DNA from: a bacterium
Lineage (GTDB): Bacteria; Verrucomicrobiota; Verrucomicrobiia; Opitutales; Opitutaceae
Length of the DNA stretch: 44,095 nt
Assembly (NCBI GenBank): GCA_021782105.1
Contig: JAJXVO010000002.1
Span: 1 to 44,095 of the forward strand
Direction: 5' to 3'
Under the pieces are notes generated by a model. The model saw only the letters and a program-made list of their open reading frames with translations, did no database searches and was not told the origin of the DNA. Each line of letters opens with the position of its first letter. Position 1 is the first letter of the stretch. The position numbers and the translations under genes were made by a program. Positions 16,653-24,821 of the stretch are shown here, piece by piece.

Positions 16653-17786
16653 ATGCTCTCCCATCAAAAAAAGTGGCTCGCCCTGTTCGGCACGCTCGCT
16701 CTCGCCGCATCGGCTGCGTTCGCGCAACAGACGGACAGCCAGCTGATCGATATCCTGATCAAGAAAGGTGTCATCTCCGCGGATGACGTGAAGCAGGCGC
16801 AGGCCAGCGAGGCCAAGGCCTCGGCCAACGAGCCCACGACCACCATCAGTGGCAAAATTTTCTTCGACTTCACCAACATTGAGGCGAAGACCGCGGACGG
16901 CACGAAGGTGAATCCCAGCGGATTCGGCACCGACGTGAAGCGGTTCTATTTGGGCGCGACTCATACCTTCAACAAGGTGTGGTCGATGAACATTAACACG
17001 GACTCGGGGTACTCGAGCGGGACCGGCGCGGTCTCGACCTTCATCAAGACGGCCTACATCCAGGCCAAGCTCGACCCGATGGCGATCGTGCAGATCGGCT
17101 CGGCAAACATGCCTTGGATCCCGTTCGTTGAGGACAACTACGGCTTCCGCTACGTCGAGAACACGCTGACCGACCGCCTCCACATGGCCAACTCGGCCGA
17201 CTGGGGCGTCCATCTGCTCGGCAGCAACGGCATGGTCAGCTACAATGTCGCGGCGGTGAACGGCGGCGGTTACAAGAATCCGGGCCGCAGCAAGTCGGCC
17301 GATTTCGAAGGTCGCGTCTCGATTGAGCCGGTCAAGGGTCTGACCCTCGCGGTAGGTGGCTACTCGGGCAAGCAGGGCAAGGACAGCAACACGGCGCCAG
17401 TGTCCACGCACACGGCCAGCCGTTACAGCTTGCTCGCGGTTTACACGACCAAGGCTTACCGCCTGGGCGCCGAGTATTTCAGTGAGGACAACTGGGGCTA
17501 CACGGCCGCGTCCGCGACCGACAAGGCCGACGGCTATTCGGTGTTCGGCAACGTAACCCTCAGCGGCCCGTTCGCCGCGTTTGCCCGCTACGACGAGGCG
17601 AAGCCCAGCAAGACACTCTTCTCCTCGGAGAAGGACAAGTACTTCAACGTCGGCGTGCAGTACCACGCCTACAAGGGCGTCGACCTCGCTCTCGTCTACA
17701 AGAACGAGCGCATCGACAATCCTGCCAGCGCCAGCCAGGTGGCGAAGTACGACGAGATCGGCCTCTTCGGCCAGATCGCGTTCTGA
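16653..17786 (+). CDS. Outer-membrane porin (OprO/OprP-like beta-barrel)
   Basis: 377 residues. A signal peptide MLSHQKKWLALFGTLALAAS with likely cleavage after AFA precedes a short helical segment (DSQLIDILIKKGVISADDVK) and then a barrel of alternating polar/hydrophobic strands ending in phenylalanine (IGLFGQIAF), the outer-membrane insertion signal. FYLGATHTFNKVWSMNINTD and IQAKLDPMAIVQIGSANMPW resemble phosphate-selective porin O/P proteins. phoU lies 202 nt downstream in the same direction, so a phosphate connection is tempting, but a strong terminator lies between and the substrate is not readable from sequence. Confidence 0.88.
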   Translation: MLSHQKKWLALFGTLALAASAAFAQQTDSQLIDILIKKGVISADDVKQAQASEAKASANEPTTTISGKIFFDFTNIEAKTADGTKVNPSGFGTDVKRFYLGATHTFNKVWSMNINTDSGYSSGTGAVSTFIKTAYIQAKLDPMAIVQIGSANMPWIPFVEDNYGFRYVENTLTDRLHMANSADWGVHLLGSNGMVSYNVAAVNGGGYKNPGRSKSADFEGRVSIEPVKGLTLAVGGYSGKQGKDSNTAPVSTHTASRYSLLAVYTTKAYRLGAEYFSEDNWGYTAASATDKADGYSVFGNVTLSGPFAAFARYDEAKPSKTLFSSEKDKYFNVGVQYHAYKGVDLALVYKNERIDNPASASQVAKYDEIGLFGQIAF

Positions 17787-17815
17787 TCCCCGTTTTTGGT
17801 TCTAGCTTGTTTGTC

Positions 17816-17848
17816 GGGGCGGCCTTGGGGGCCGCCCCTTCTTTTTTT
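17816..17848 (+). terminator. Rho-independent terminator of the porin gene
   Basis: GGGGCGGCC pairs with GGCCGCCCC around loop TTGGG, followed by TTC and seven T. It stands 29 nt after the porin stop. Confidence 0.92.
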
Positions 17849-17988
17849 GAAAGGTCGACTTGTCGAATCAGGAGAGACGGGCACGCTCTACGCAGTACCA
17901 ACACATTCCCAGATTCGATCCCTCAGCTCGTTCCAAAGCTGAATCCTCGATTTCTCCGAGCCGAAAATCCACTCATTCCTGCTTTCCC

Positions 17989-18705
17989 ATGCTTTCTTCC
18001 TCCAATCCCGACCTTCCGATTCTCAAGCGCTTTTTCGACGCCGAACTCGAGACATTCCGTTCGCACCTCATTTTGATGGGCGAGACGGCCGTCGCCCAGG
18101 TCAAGGATGCCACGAAGGCCCTGATCGAGGGGGACCTCACGCTCGCGGAGAGGGTGATCGCAAGGGATGACGAGCTCGATCAGCTCGAGGTGAAAATCGA
18201 CGACGAGGGCATACGTTTCATCAACCTGCGCTCTCCGATCGCCTCCGACCTCCGGCTTGTGATTGTGGGAATGAAGGCCGGACATGACCTCGAACGAGTG
18301 GGTGACGAAGCGACGGGAATCGCCAAGCGGGCGATCAAACTCGCCGGCGAACCCCAGCTCAAACCGTACATCGATCTGCCTCGGATGTCGGAGCTCGCCG
18401 TGGAAATGCTTCGCGACGCGCTCCAGTGCTTCCTGAACGGCGACGAGGAAAAGGCGCTTGCGGTCTGCCGCCGGGATGCGGATGTCGACCGGCTGAACAA
18501 GCAGCTGTACCGTGAACTTTCCAGCTACATCATCGAGGATCCGAAGACGACGACGCGCGCGATCGAGCTGATGTTCATCTCGAAGTCCATTGAACGCATC
18601 GCCGACCATGCCACGAACATTGCCGAGGAGACCATCTACCTCTCGAAGGGCAAGGACGTGCGCCACACCGAGCAGGTGAAGAAGAACGCAGGGGCGAACA
18701 CCTGA
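17989..18705 (+). CDS. phoU: Phosphate transport/signalling regulator PhoU
   Basis: 238 residues with two PhoU three-helix repeats. Each has the metal-binding signature: HDLERVGDEATGIAKRA near residue 97 and KSIERIADHATNIAEE near residue 204. PhoU represses the PhoR/PhoB system and limits Pst phosphate uptake. I chose the ATG at 17989 (MLSSSNPDLPILKRFFDAE), just ahead of the first helix; the frame is open back to 17860 but the extra 43 residues are low in hydrophobics and unlike PhoU. There is no pst operon or PhoR/PhoB in the window. It ends 6 nt from a convergent response-regulator gene. Confidence 0.93.
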   Translation: MLSSSNPDLPILKRFFDAELETFRSHLILMGETAVAQVKDATKALIEGDLTLAERVIARDDELDQLEVKIDDEGIRFINLRSPIASDLRLVIVGMKAGHDLERVGDEATGIAKRAIKLAGEPQLKPYIDLPRMSELAVEMLRDALQCFLNGDEEKALAVCRRDADVDRLNKQLYRELSSYIIEDPKTTTRAIELMFISKSIERIADHATNIAEETIYLSKGKDVRHTEQVKKNAGANT

Positions 18706-18711
18706 CGCCGC

Positions 18712-19107
18712 TCAACTGGCGCGTTTTGGCTGGGGAGGGCGCAGATCGAGCAACCGCTGCACGCGAGCGACAAGGAGTTTCGGACTGAACGGTTTGGTGA
18801 CGTAATCCAGCGCGCCGAGTTCCAGCCCGAGGCTCCGGGTGTCCGGCGCGGCCCATGCGCTGACGATCACGATCGGAATCGCCGCGGTCGAGGGGTGGCG
18901 TCTCAGTATTTCGCATACGCCGAAGCCGTCGATGTCGGGCAGCATCAGGTCGAGCAGCACGAGATCGGGGGGGCGAGAGCGTATGACGTCGAGTGCTTCG
19001 CGCCCGCTGGTCGCCTGGATCACGCCGTATCCGGCCTTGGTCAGGTGAAATCGGATCAGTTCCAGCACGTCGCGTTCGTCGTCTACAGTTAAAATGGTTG
19101 CCTGCAT
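18712..19107 (-). CDS. Receiver-only response regulator
   Basis: 131 residues, a single REC domain without output domain. It has the acidic pair in LTVDDERDV (Asp9, Asp10), the phosphoacceptor Asp53 in DLVLLDLMLPDIDG, the switch serine in PIVIVSAWAAP and the lysine in DYVTKPFSPKLL. These are all intact, so phosphorylation is expected. The sequence type is closest to PhoB/OmpR-class receivers. A short basic tail (RPPQPKRAS) follows. No kinase sits beside it; it is tail-to-tail with phoU, 6 nt apart, and divergent from the P-type ATPase gene. It may act through a protein partner or as a phosphate shuttle. Confidence 0.9.
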   Translation of the reverse strand: MQATILTVDDERDVLELIRFHLTKAGYGVIQATSGREALDVIRSRPPDLVLLDLMLPDIDGFGVCEILRRHPSTAAIPIVIVSAWAAPDTRSLGLELGALDYVTKPFSPKLLVARVQRLLDLRPPQPKRAS

Positions 19108-19262
19108 CAGAGGGCGTTATGGTACCGGAAAGCCGGTGACGGCGTCGTGGCTGGGGTGCGACAAATGTGTGAAATCGGGCTCCCCTGGCTGGCCCGCGGC
19201 GTTTGCGAATGGACTAAAGAGACTGGCCTTTTGGACGATCCGAAATTTCGATAGCGTCCACC

Positions 19263-21503
19263 ATGAATAACAACTGGGCCGCGACTTTGGCGGAGTTCCT
19301 CAAACGTCAGCCTGGCGTGGAGGCTGTCCGCATCGACACGGCCACCCACAAGGTGTCGGTGGCTACGCTGGGGAATATAGAACTCGAGGAGTTCAGGGAG
19401 AGCCTGGCGGAAACGATCCGTGCGATCGAGAACGAGCTGTCCAAACCGGGCGCGGTGCCGAAGGGGTACCGCCTTCGCCAGGAGGGGCCGGTCATGGAGA
19501 TTTCCGGAGAAAGCTGTTCGACTGCGACCCGATTTTGGCAATGGAAGGAATTCACCTGGGCTCCGCTTGCAGGTCCGTCGGCTGCGGAACTGGCGGCTGC
19601 GGAGGAGCACGATCAGGCGGAGTGGAAGGAGCTCACGATGTTCGCGGCCGTGTGCGGCGTGTTCGGGCTCTCCGGATTCATCGTGCATCGGCTGGGCGTT
19701 GGGCCCGGCTGGCTTCCCCATGCGCTGTATGTGGTCGGTCTGGCGGCGGGCGCCTGGGACGCGGCAATCGATTCCTGGGGGAACCTGAAGAAGTTCCGGC
19801 TGGATATTCATTTTCTCATGCTCGCGGTCGCAATCGGCGCCGTGGCGATCGGAGCCTGGAGTGAGGCGGTGCTGCTGTTGTTCCTGTTTTCGGCGTCGGG
19901 CGCGATGGAGGAGTATGCGCTGGATCGCACCCATCGCGAAGTAAGCGCGCTGCTCAAGTCGGCGCCGAAGGTGGCGACGCTGGTGGAGGACGACGGTACC
20001 GAGCGCGAAGTTCCGGTCGAGCAGCTCCGCGTGGGCCAGCTGGTGCGGGCGAAACCGGGCGACGCGTTCGCCGCGGACGGGACCGTGGTCCAGGGGCGGA
20101 GCGCGAGCGACGAGTCCGCATTGACCGGGGAGGCGGTGCCGGTGGAGAAGGACACTGGCGACGAGGTGTTCAGCGGAACGTTGAACTTGTGGGGTGTCGT
20201 CGAATACCGGGTTTCCCGGCTGCCCTCTGAGAGCACCCTGCAGAAGATCATCCGTCTGATCCAGACTGCCCAGAAACTGCGCGCGCCGAGCGAACGTTTC
20301 ACGGACCGTTTTGGTGCGGGCTACAGCGTCCTCGTGCTCGGATTGTGCGCGGTGATGTTCTTCGTGTGGTGGCTGGGCTTCCATCTTCCCCCGTTCGACA
20401 ACGTGGACGGAGTTCGGTCGGCGTTCTACCGCGCCATGACGCTTCTGGTCGTGATGAGTCCCTGCGCGCTGGTGCTTTCGATTCCGTCCGCGATCCTGGC
20501 GGCGATCGCCTGGGGCGCGCGGCATGGTGTGTTGTTCCGCGGCGGGGCGGCGATTGAAAAGCTGGCCGAGGTCAAGGTTGTCGCCCTCGACAAGACAGGC
20601 ACGCTCACCACGGGGGAGCTCAGCGTGGTTCGCTGCGAGAGTTTCCCCGAGGGACGAGAGCGTCAGGTGATGGAGCTTGCGTATGCGTTGGAGTCGAAAT
20701 CGCAGCACCCGCTCGCCCGCGCGATCGTGCGCCATGCGCGAGCAGAGGGGCTGAAGGCAGTCGACATCGACGATTTTCAGTCGCTGACCGGCAAGGGACT
20801 GCTGGGACGGCACGACGGGGCGACCGTGCTCCTTGGGCGGCGGGAATTGCTCGAGTCGGGCCCCCTGTCCAAATGGGCCAGGGAGCTTCCGCCCGCCGCG
20901 CCCGAACTCAGCGAAGTCTGGGTGATCGGAAAGGATCTCGTCGGCCGCGTCCTGCTTCAGGATCAGATTCGCGAGGAGTCGAAGAGCGTGCTTGCTGAAC
21001 TTCACCGCCTCGGGGTGCGAACTGTGATGCTGACGGGTGACCGCCGTCACGCCGCCGAGGCTGTCGCGGTGCAACTCGGTCTCGACGAAGTGCGGGCGGG
21101 GCTCTCGCCCGAGGAGAAGGTTGGGGCGATCCAGGAGCTGCGCGGAACGGGGCTGCGGGTTGCGATGGTGGGCGACGGCGTCAACGATGCCCCCTGCCTT
21201 GCGGCGGCGGACGTGAGCGTCGCGATGGGAGCGCGCGGCAGCGACGCGGCGCTCGAGCAGGCCGAGGTGATTTTGATGCACGACCGGATCGAGAATTTTC
21301 TCGCGGCGCATCGGCTGAGCCGACGGGCGAAGGTGGTGATCCGCCAAAATCTGACGATCTCGCTGGGCGTGGTGCTGATCATGGCCTTCGCGTCGATCAC
21401 CGGAATCGTGTCGCTGGCCGTGGGTGTGACAGCACACGAGGGCAGCACGGTCGTCGTGTGTCTGAATTCGCTGCGCCTGCTATTTGGGCGAAACAAGGCC
21501 TGA
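19263..21503 (+). CDS. P1B-4-type heavy-metal P-type ATPase
   Basis: 746 residues. The N-terminal ~60 residues (MNNNWAATLAEFLKRQPGVE, then VSVATLGNIELEEF) look like a heavy-metal-associated fold without its CxxC. The membrane metal site is MSPCALVLSIP (Ser399-Pro-Cys401) rather than CPC. The phosphorylation loop is LDKTGTLTTGE (Asp443), the nucleotide domain has SKSQHPLARAI, the hinge MVGDGVNDAP, and the last helices TAHEGSTVVVCLNSLRLL (His725). SPC together with HEGxT defines subgroup P1B-4, which exports Co2+, Zn2+ or Fe2+ in characterised members. Its stop overlaps the convergent gene by 24 nt. Which metal is exported cannot be told. Confidence 0.92.
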   Translation: MNNNWAATLAEFLKRQPGVEAVRIDTATHKVSVATLGNIELEEFRESLAETIRAIENELSKPGAVPKGYRLRQEGPVMEISGESCSTATRFWQWKEFTWAPLAGPSAAELAAAEEHDQAEWKELTMFAAVCGVFGLSGFIVHRLGVGPGWLPHALYVVGLAAGAWDAAIDSWGNLKKFRLDIHFLMLAVAIGAVAIGAWSEAVLLLFLFSASGAMEEYALDRTHREVSALLKSAPKVATLVEDDGTEREVPVEQLRVGQLVRAKPGDAFAADGTVVQGRSASDESALTGEAVPVEKDTGDEVFSGTLNLWGVVEYRVSRLPSESTLQKIIRLIQTAQKLRAPSERFTDRFGAGYSVLVLGLCAVMFFVWWLGFHLPPFDNVDGVRSAFYRAMTLLVVMSPCALVLSIPSAILAAIAWGARHGVLFRGGAAIEKLAEVKVVALDKTGTLTTGELSVVRCESFPEGRERQVMELAYALESKSQHPLARAIVRHARAEGLKAVDIDDFQSLTGKGLLGRHDGATVLLGRRELLESGPLSKWARELPPAAPELSEVWVIGKDLVGRVLLQDQIREESKSVLAELHRLGVRTVMLTGDRRHAAEAVAVQLGLDEVRAGLSPEEKVGAIQELRGTGLRVAMVGDGVNDAPCLAAADVSVAMGARGSDAALEQAEVILMHDRIENFLAAHRLSRRAKVVIRQNLTISLGVVLIMAFASITGIVSLAVGVTAHEGSTVVVCLNSLRLLFGRNKA

Positions 21504-22421
21504 GCGATTCGATGGTGGCTCAGAGGTGGCGTGCAGGCGCTTGTATTCGGCGCTCCGCATCAGGTGTTCCCTGAGTTGATGCAGCGTCCACCCGTCCAGC
21601 AGACGCGATTCGTAACGAGCGAGGCCGGCGGGGTCGGGCTCGCGCTCGAGCACGGCCCTATAGGCATTCCGAACCTCCTCGCGGGCGCGGGAAAGCCTGG
21701 CCTCTTTGCTGCTCCGGAGTTCCCGGCGCAGTTCACTCGCCGTCCAGTCGTGCGTAGTGATGAGCTGGATGCAGGTTTTTCGCGCGGCGGGATCGGGCAA
21801 GTGTCCCGTCTCCGACCGGTAGGCGCGGTCGACAAGGGCGGTGACGTCCCGCTGGCGATACTCGGAACTCCCTCGAAGCACCTCCCGCAGTCGATCGGAA
21901 GACCATCCGTCATCGATGAGGCGCGAGCGGTAGTATTGCAGGCTTGCGTAGTCTGGATCGCGCCCGAGGAGGTCCCTGTAGGCTGCGATGATGGCCTGTG
22001 TGGCCTCAGGGGGCGTGTACACTGCCGCGGCGCTCCGCGATGGATTTTCTGCAAGGACGCGAAGGGAGGACGCTTGGCGAAGCCATGTTCCGTTTTGCCC
22101 ACGGGGCAGTTCACCAAGATTCCGTACGGTCGTGCGCAGCTCGAGTTGAGAGCCCAGGAATCGAGGTTTCGAGAAGAGCACAAGGATCGCATTTCCCTCG
22201 ATGCGCACGGAGGCGACGCGATCTTCCCAGTGATTTCCTTCCGCGTCGTTCAGTCCAGCCAAGTCACGCAGGGCCGACCCCGCTGAAACGATGAGGCATT
22301 GTCCGCGAAAATCGGGCCTCGAGAACAGCAGGACCCGGCCTGAGTAATCCAGGGGTTCCGAGGTGCTGACCGAGATCGTCGCGGCTAATCCGGCGAACAG
22401 GTATCGAAATGGGAAGCGCAT
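21480..22421 (-). CDS. Exported beta/gamma-crystallin domain protein with three DUF4214-like repeats
   Basis: 313 residues from the ATG at 22421 (MRFPFRYLFAGLAATISVST), whose first ~20 residues look like a signal peptide; the frame is open to 22625 but with no protein character. Residues ~24-122 hold two Greek-key-like units: GRVLLFSRPDFRG ending WEDRVASVRI, and ILVLFSKPRFLG ending LRQASSLRVL. The calcium-binding NDxxSS boxes appear degenerate. Residues ~142-297 are three helical repeats of about 50: AYRDLLGRDPDYASLQYYRS, then AYRSETGHLPDPAARK, then AYRAVLEREPDPAGLARYES, each closed by an L.e.LR.S.E-like end. DUF4214 repeats are known in secreted and S-layer-linked proteins. Function unknown. 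Confidence 0.78.
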   Translation of the reverse strand: MRFPFRYLFAGLAATISVSTSEPLDYSGRVLLFSRPDFRGQCLIVSAGSALRDLAGLNDAEGNHWEDRVASVRIEGNAILVLFSKPRFLGSQLELRTTVRNLGELPRGQNGTWLRQASSLRVLAENPSRSAAAVYTPPEATQAIIAAYRDLLGRDPDYASLQYYRSRLIDDGWSSDRLREVLRGSSEYRQRDVTALVDRAYRSETGHLPDPAARKTCIQLITTHDWTASELRRELRSSKEARLSRAREEVRNAYRAVLEREPDPAGLARYESRLLDGWTLHQLREHLMRSAEYKRLHATSEPPSNRSGLVSPK

Positions 22422-22590
22422 GATGCGGGCGATCGGGTCCGGTCGCGGAGGAAGTGGGGAATCGGTACACAACACCGGCGCGTGCGGCAATGCGAAGCTG
22501 CGGGAGCAAAGGGGGGCGGTCCGTGGGGGAGGCTCTTGTGCACGATCTCTTCCATTGCCTACGGAGGGCGCGCCGGTAAACACGGTGCGC

Positions 22591-23811
22591 ATGTCCGAAC
22601 TTCCGCAGACCTCCGACCGCTCCACATGGGAGCGCCCCTGGGCTCAGTTGAAATTCTATACCTTTCAGCCGGCGGTCTTTCCGCGCATGCTCGGCGAGGT
22701 GTCGCAGGGGGCCAGGCCTGGCGACTGGGTGTCCGTTTATGACAAGGCGGGCAAACGGGTCGGAGCGGGTCTCTACAATCCGCGGGCCAAGATCCCGTTG
22801 CGTGTGGTGTGTCACTCGGCCGAGCCTGTGGGCGAGGACTATTTCGAGAAGGCCATCCGAAGGGCCGTGGCGTTGAGGCGGGAGGTGCTTGCGCTGGATC
22901 GTTTCACCGATGCGTACCGGCTGGTGAATTCGGATGGTGATGGGCTCAGCGGGCTGACGATTGACCGCTACGGGGAAGTGCTCTTCTGCGAAGTCTACAG
23001 CTTGGGAATATTCCAGCGACTCCCCGCATGGCTCCCGCTGCTTCATGAGCTGGCGGGCACGAAGACGGCGCACATCCATGTCGACCACGATCTGGGCAGC
23101 CTGGAGGGGATGAAGCCGTCGCTCGTGAAGGAGATCGTGGCTGCGGCGCCCCCGAAGATTCGGGTGAGGGAGCACGATGTGCGTTACGAGGTCGATTTCG
23201 TGGCGGGGCACAAAACCGGCTTTTTCTGCGATCAGCGCGACAATCGCCATCGTTTCGCCGAGTTCGTGAAGGGGCAGCGCGTGCTAGACCTGTGCTGCTA
23301 CACGGGCGGATTCGCGATCGCGGCCGCCCAGCGCGGCGCGGCGGAGGAGGTGACCGGTGTCGATCTCGACGAGAAGGCCATCGCGCAGGCTCGCAGGAAT
23401 GCGAACCTCAACCAGATTTCCCCGGCTCGGCTGCGCTGGGTGCACGCGGACGCATTCGCCTATGCGCGCCAGATGCAGAAAAACGGAGAGCAGTGGGATG
23501 CGGTGCTGCTCGATCCCCCAAAGTTCGTGCTCACCCGCGAGCCGGAGGGGGCGGCCGAGGGGCGCCGCAAATACGAGGATCTCAACCAGCTTGCAATCAG
23601 CCTGGTGAAGCCAGGCGGCCTGTTCGTCACCTGTTCGTGCTCGGGACTGGTGTCGCTTGAGGACTTCGAGCAGCACGTCATCAAGGCGGCGCATCGCCTG
23701 AACCGGCGCCTGCAGATCATCGACCGCACGGGCGCAGGGGGAGACCATCCGGTGTATTCGAACTGTCTCGACAGCCGGTACCTCAAGGTGATCTGGACCC
23801 GGGTCGTCTGA
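22591..23811 (+). CDS. rlmI: Class I SAM-dependent rRNA methyltransferase (RlmI-like)
   Basis: 406 residues. The N-terminal PUA-like domain (LKFYTFQPAVFPRMLGEV, GLYNPRAKIPLRV) is followed by a central EEHEI-type domain (RLVNSDGDGLSGLTIDRYGE) and a C-terminal methyltransferase domain with motif I DLCCYTGGFAIAAA, VTGVDLDEKAIAQAR and the DPPKFVLT catalytic segment. RlmI makes 5-methylcytosine at C1962 of 23S rRNA in E. coli, so a similar rRNA target is likely here. The ATG at 22591 gives the usual N-terminus; 76 upstream in-frame residues look non-coding. It is divergent from the crystallin gene and convergent, 15 nt apart, with the ArsR-type gene. Confidence 0.88.
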   Translation: MSELPQTSDRSTWERPWAQLKFYTFQPAVFPRMLGEVSQGARPGDWVSVYDKAGKRVGAGLYNPRAKIPLRVVCHSAEPVGEDYFEKAIRRAVALRREVLALDRFTDAYRLVNSDGDGLSGLTIDRYGEVLFCEVYSLGIFQRLPAWLPLLHELAGTKTAHIHVDHDLGSLEGMKPSLVKEIVAAAPPKIRVREHDVRYEVDFVAGHKTGFFCDQRDNRHRFAEFVKGQRVLDLCCYTGGFAIAAAQRGAAEEVTGVDLDEKAIAQARRNANLNQISPARLRWVHADAFAYARQMQKNGEQWDAVLLDPPKFVLTREPEGAAEGRRKYEDLNQLAISLVKPGGLFVTCSCSGLVSLEDFEQHVIKAAHRLNRRLQIIDRTGAGGDHPVYSNCLDSRYLKVIWTRVV

Positions 23812-23826
23812 CCCGGCCCGGGGGGC

Positions 23827-24756
23827 CTATTTCACACCCGAGGCGAGCAGGGTCTCGAAAAACGGTTCGGTGGGCTCCCGGGCGACGATGGTGACGTCGA
23901 CCTTCTGGAAGCCGGCTTTCTTGAGGAAACCGTGGAGCACGCTTTCCCTGAAGCCGAGCCAGACGTCGGCATAGAGCTCACGGGCGCGTTCGAAATCGTG
24001 CTCCTTGAGGTCGAGGACGAGCAGCTCCCCGCCGGGCTTAAGGATGCGGTGGGCTTCCTGGACGGCTCGCTGGGGGTGCTGGGCGTGATGCAGGGCCTGG
24101 CTGAGAATGGCGAGGTCGACGGAACGGTCGGGCAGGGGCACGGCCTCGATGTCGCCGAGCTTGTAGGTCAGGTTCGCGAGGCCGTTTTTCCTGGCCAGCT
24201 CGGTGCCGACCTCGACCATGCGCGGGGAGTTGTCGATGCACCAGACCTGCTGGGCCCGGCGGGCGAGGAGCTGGGAAATCATGCCTTCGCCGGCGCCGAG
24301 GTCGGCCACGGAGATCCGGGGCACGAGCCGTAGCGCGAGGTGTCCGATCGACTCCCAGGAGCGGCCCGGGCAGTAGCCCCGGCCCAGCTTCCCCGCGATC
24401 AGATTGAAATAATCCTCAGCCTGACGGCGTCGCTTCAGGAGGATGCGCGCGAGGTTTTCGGAGTCCTCGACGACGTCGGGCAGGTCGGCGACGGACTCGA
24501 CTGCGGCGCGCACGAGGGAGCGTTGCTGGACGGGCATGTCCTCGCGCATCGAATAGAAGGCCTTCTTCCCCTCGCGGCGGTCGTGTACGAGCCCGGCCTG
24601 ACGGAGCACGGCGAGCTGCGACGAGATGCGCGACTGAGCCATTGAGAGAACCTCCTGGAGCTCAGCCACCGAGAGTTCCTCCTTCGAAAGCAGAACCAGC
24701 AGCCGGAGGCGGGTCGGATCTGACAGGCTCTTGAATATGTCCCAGGATGCGTTCAC
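23827..24756 (-). CDS. ArsR-type HTH regulator fused to SAM methyltransferase
   Basis: 309 residues from a GTG at 24756 (VNASWDIFKSLSDPTRLRLL). Residues 1-75 are an ArsR/SmtB winged helix with SQLAVLRQAGLVHDRREGKK; there are no cysteines in it, so the classic metal-sensing CxC motif is absent. Residues ~130-290 are a class I methyltransferase with ISVADLGAGEGMISQLLA (motif I, Asp152-Gly157), VWCIDNSPRMVEVG and LAILSQALHHAQ. This fusion occurs in many bacteria, in some near methionine/SAH-cycle genes. Ligand sensing by the SAM fold is inference. An ATG at 24912 is in frame but would overlap the histidine kinase gene and add low-quality sequence. The gap to the kinase is 65 nt. Confidence 0.82.
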   Translation of the reverse strand: MNASWDIFKSLSDPTRLRLLVLLSKEELSVAELQEVLSMAQSRISSQLAVLRQAGLVHDRREGKKAFYSMREDMPVQQRSLVRAAVESVADLPDVVEDSENLARILLKRRRQAEDYFNLIAGKLGRGYCPGRSWESIGHLALRLVPRISVADLGAGEGMISQLLARRAQQVWCIDNSPRMVEVGTELARKNGLANLTYKLGDIEAVPLPDRSVDLAILSQALHHAQHPQRAVQEAHRILKPGGELLVLDLKEHDFERARELYADVWLGFRESVLHGFLKKAGFQKVDVTIVAREPTEPFFETLLASGVK

Positions 24757-24821
24757 GCGTATGGGCGTTGAGGAAACAGGAGGCGGGGGAGAGCACAACT
24801 CCTGAGTGGCTGGCACCGATT

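Noticed and set aside
19107-21437. 776-residue minus-strand open frame over the P1B-4 ATPase
   Set aside because: Antisense to an ATPase with every motif intact; composition is that of a shadow frame.
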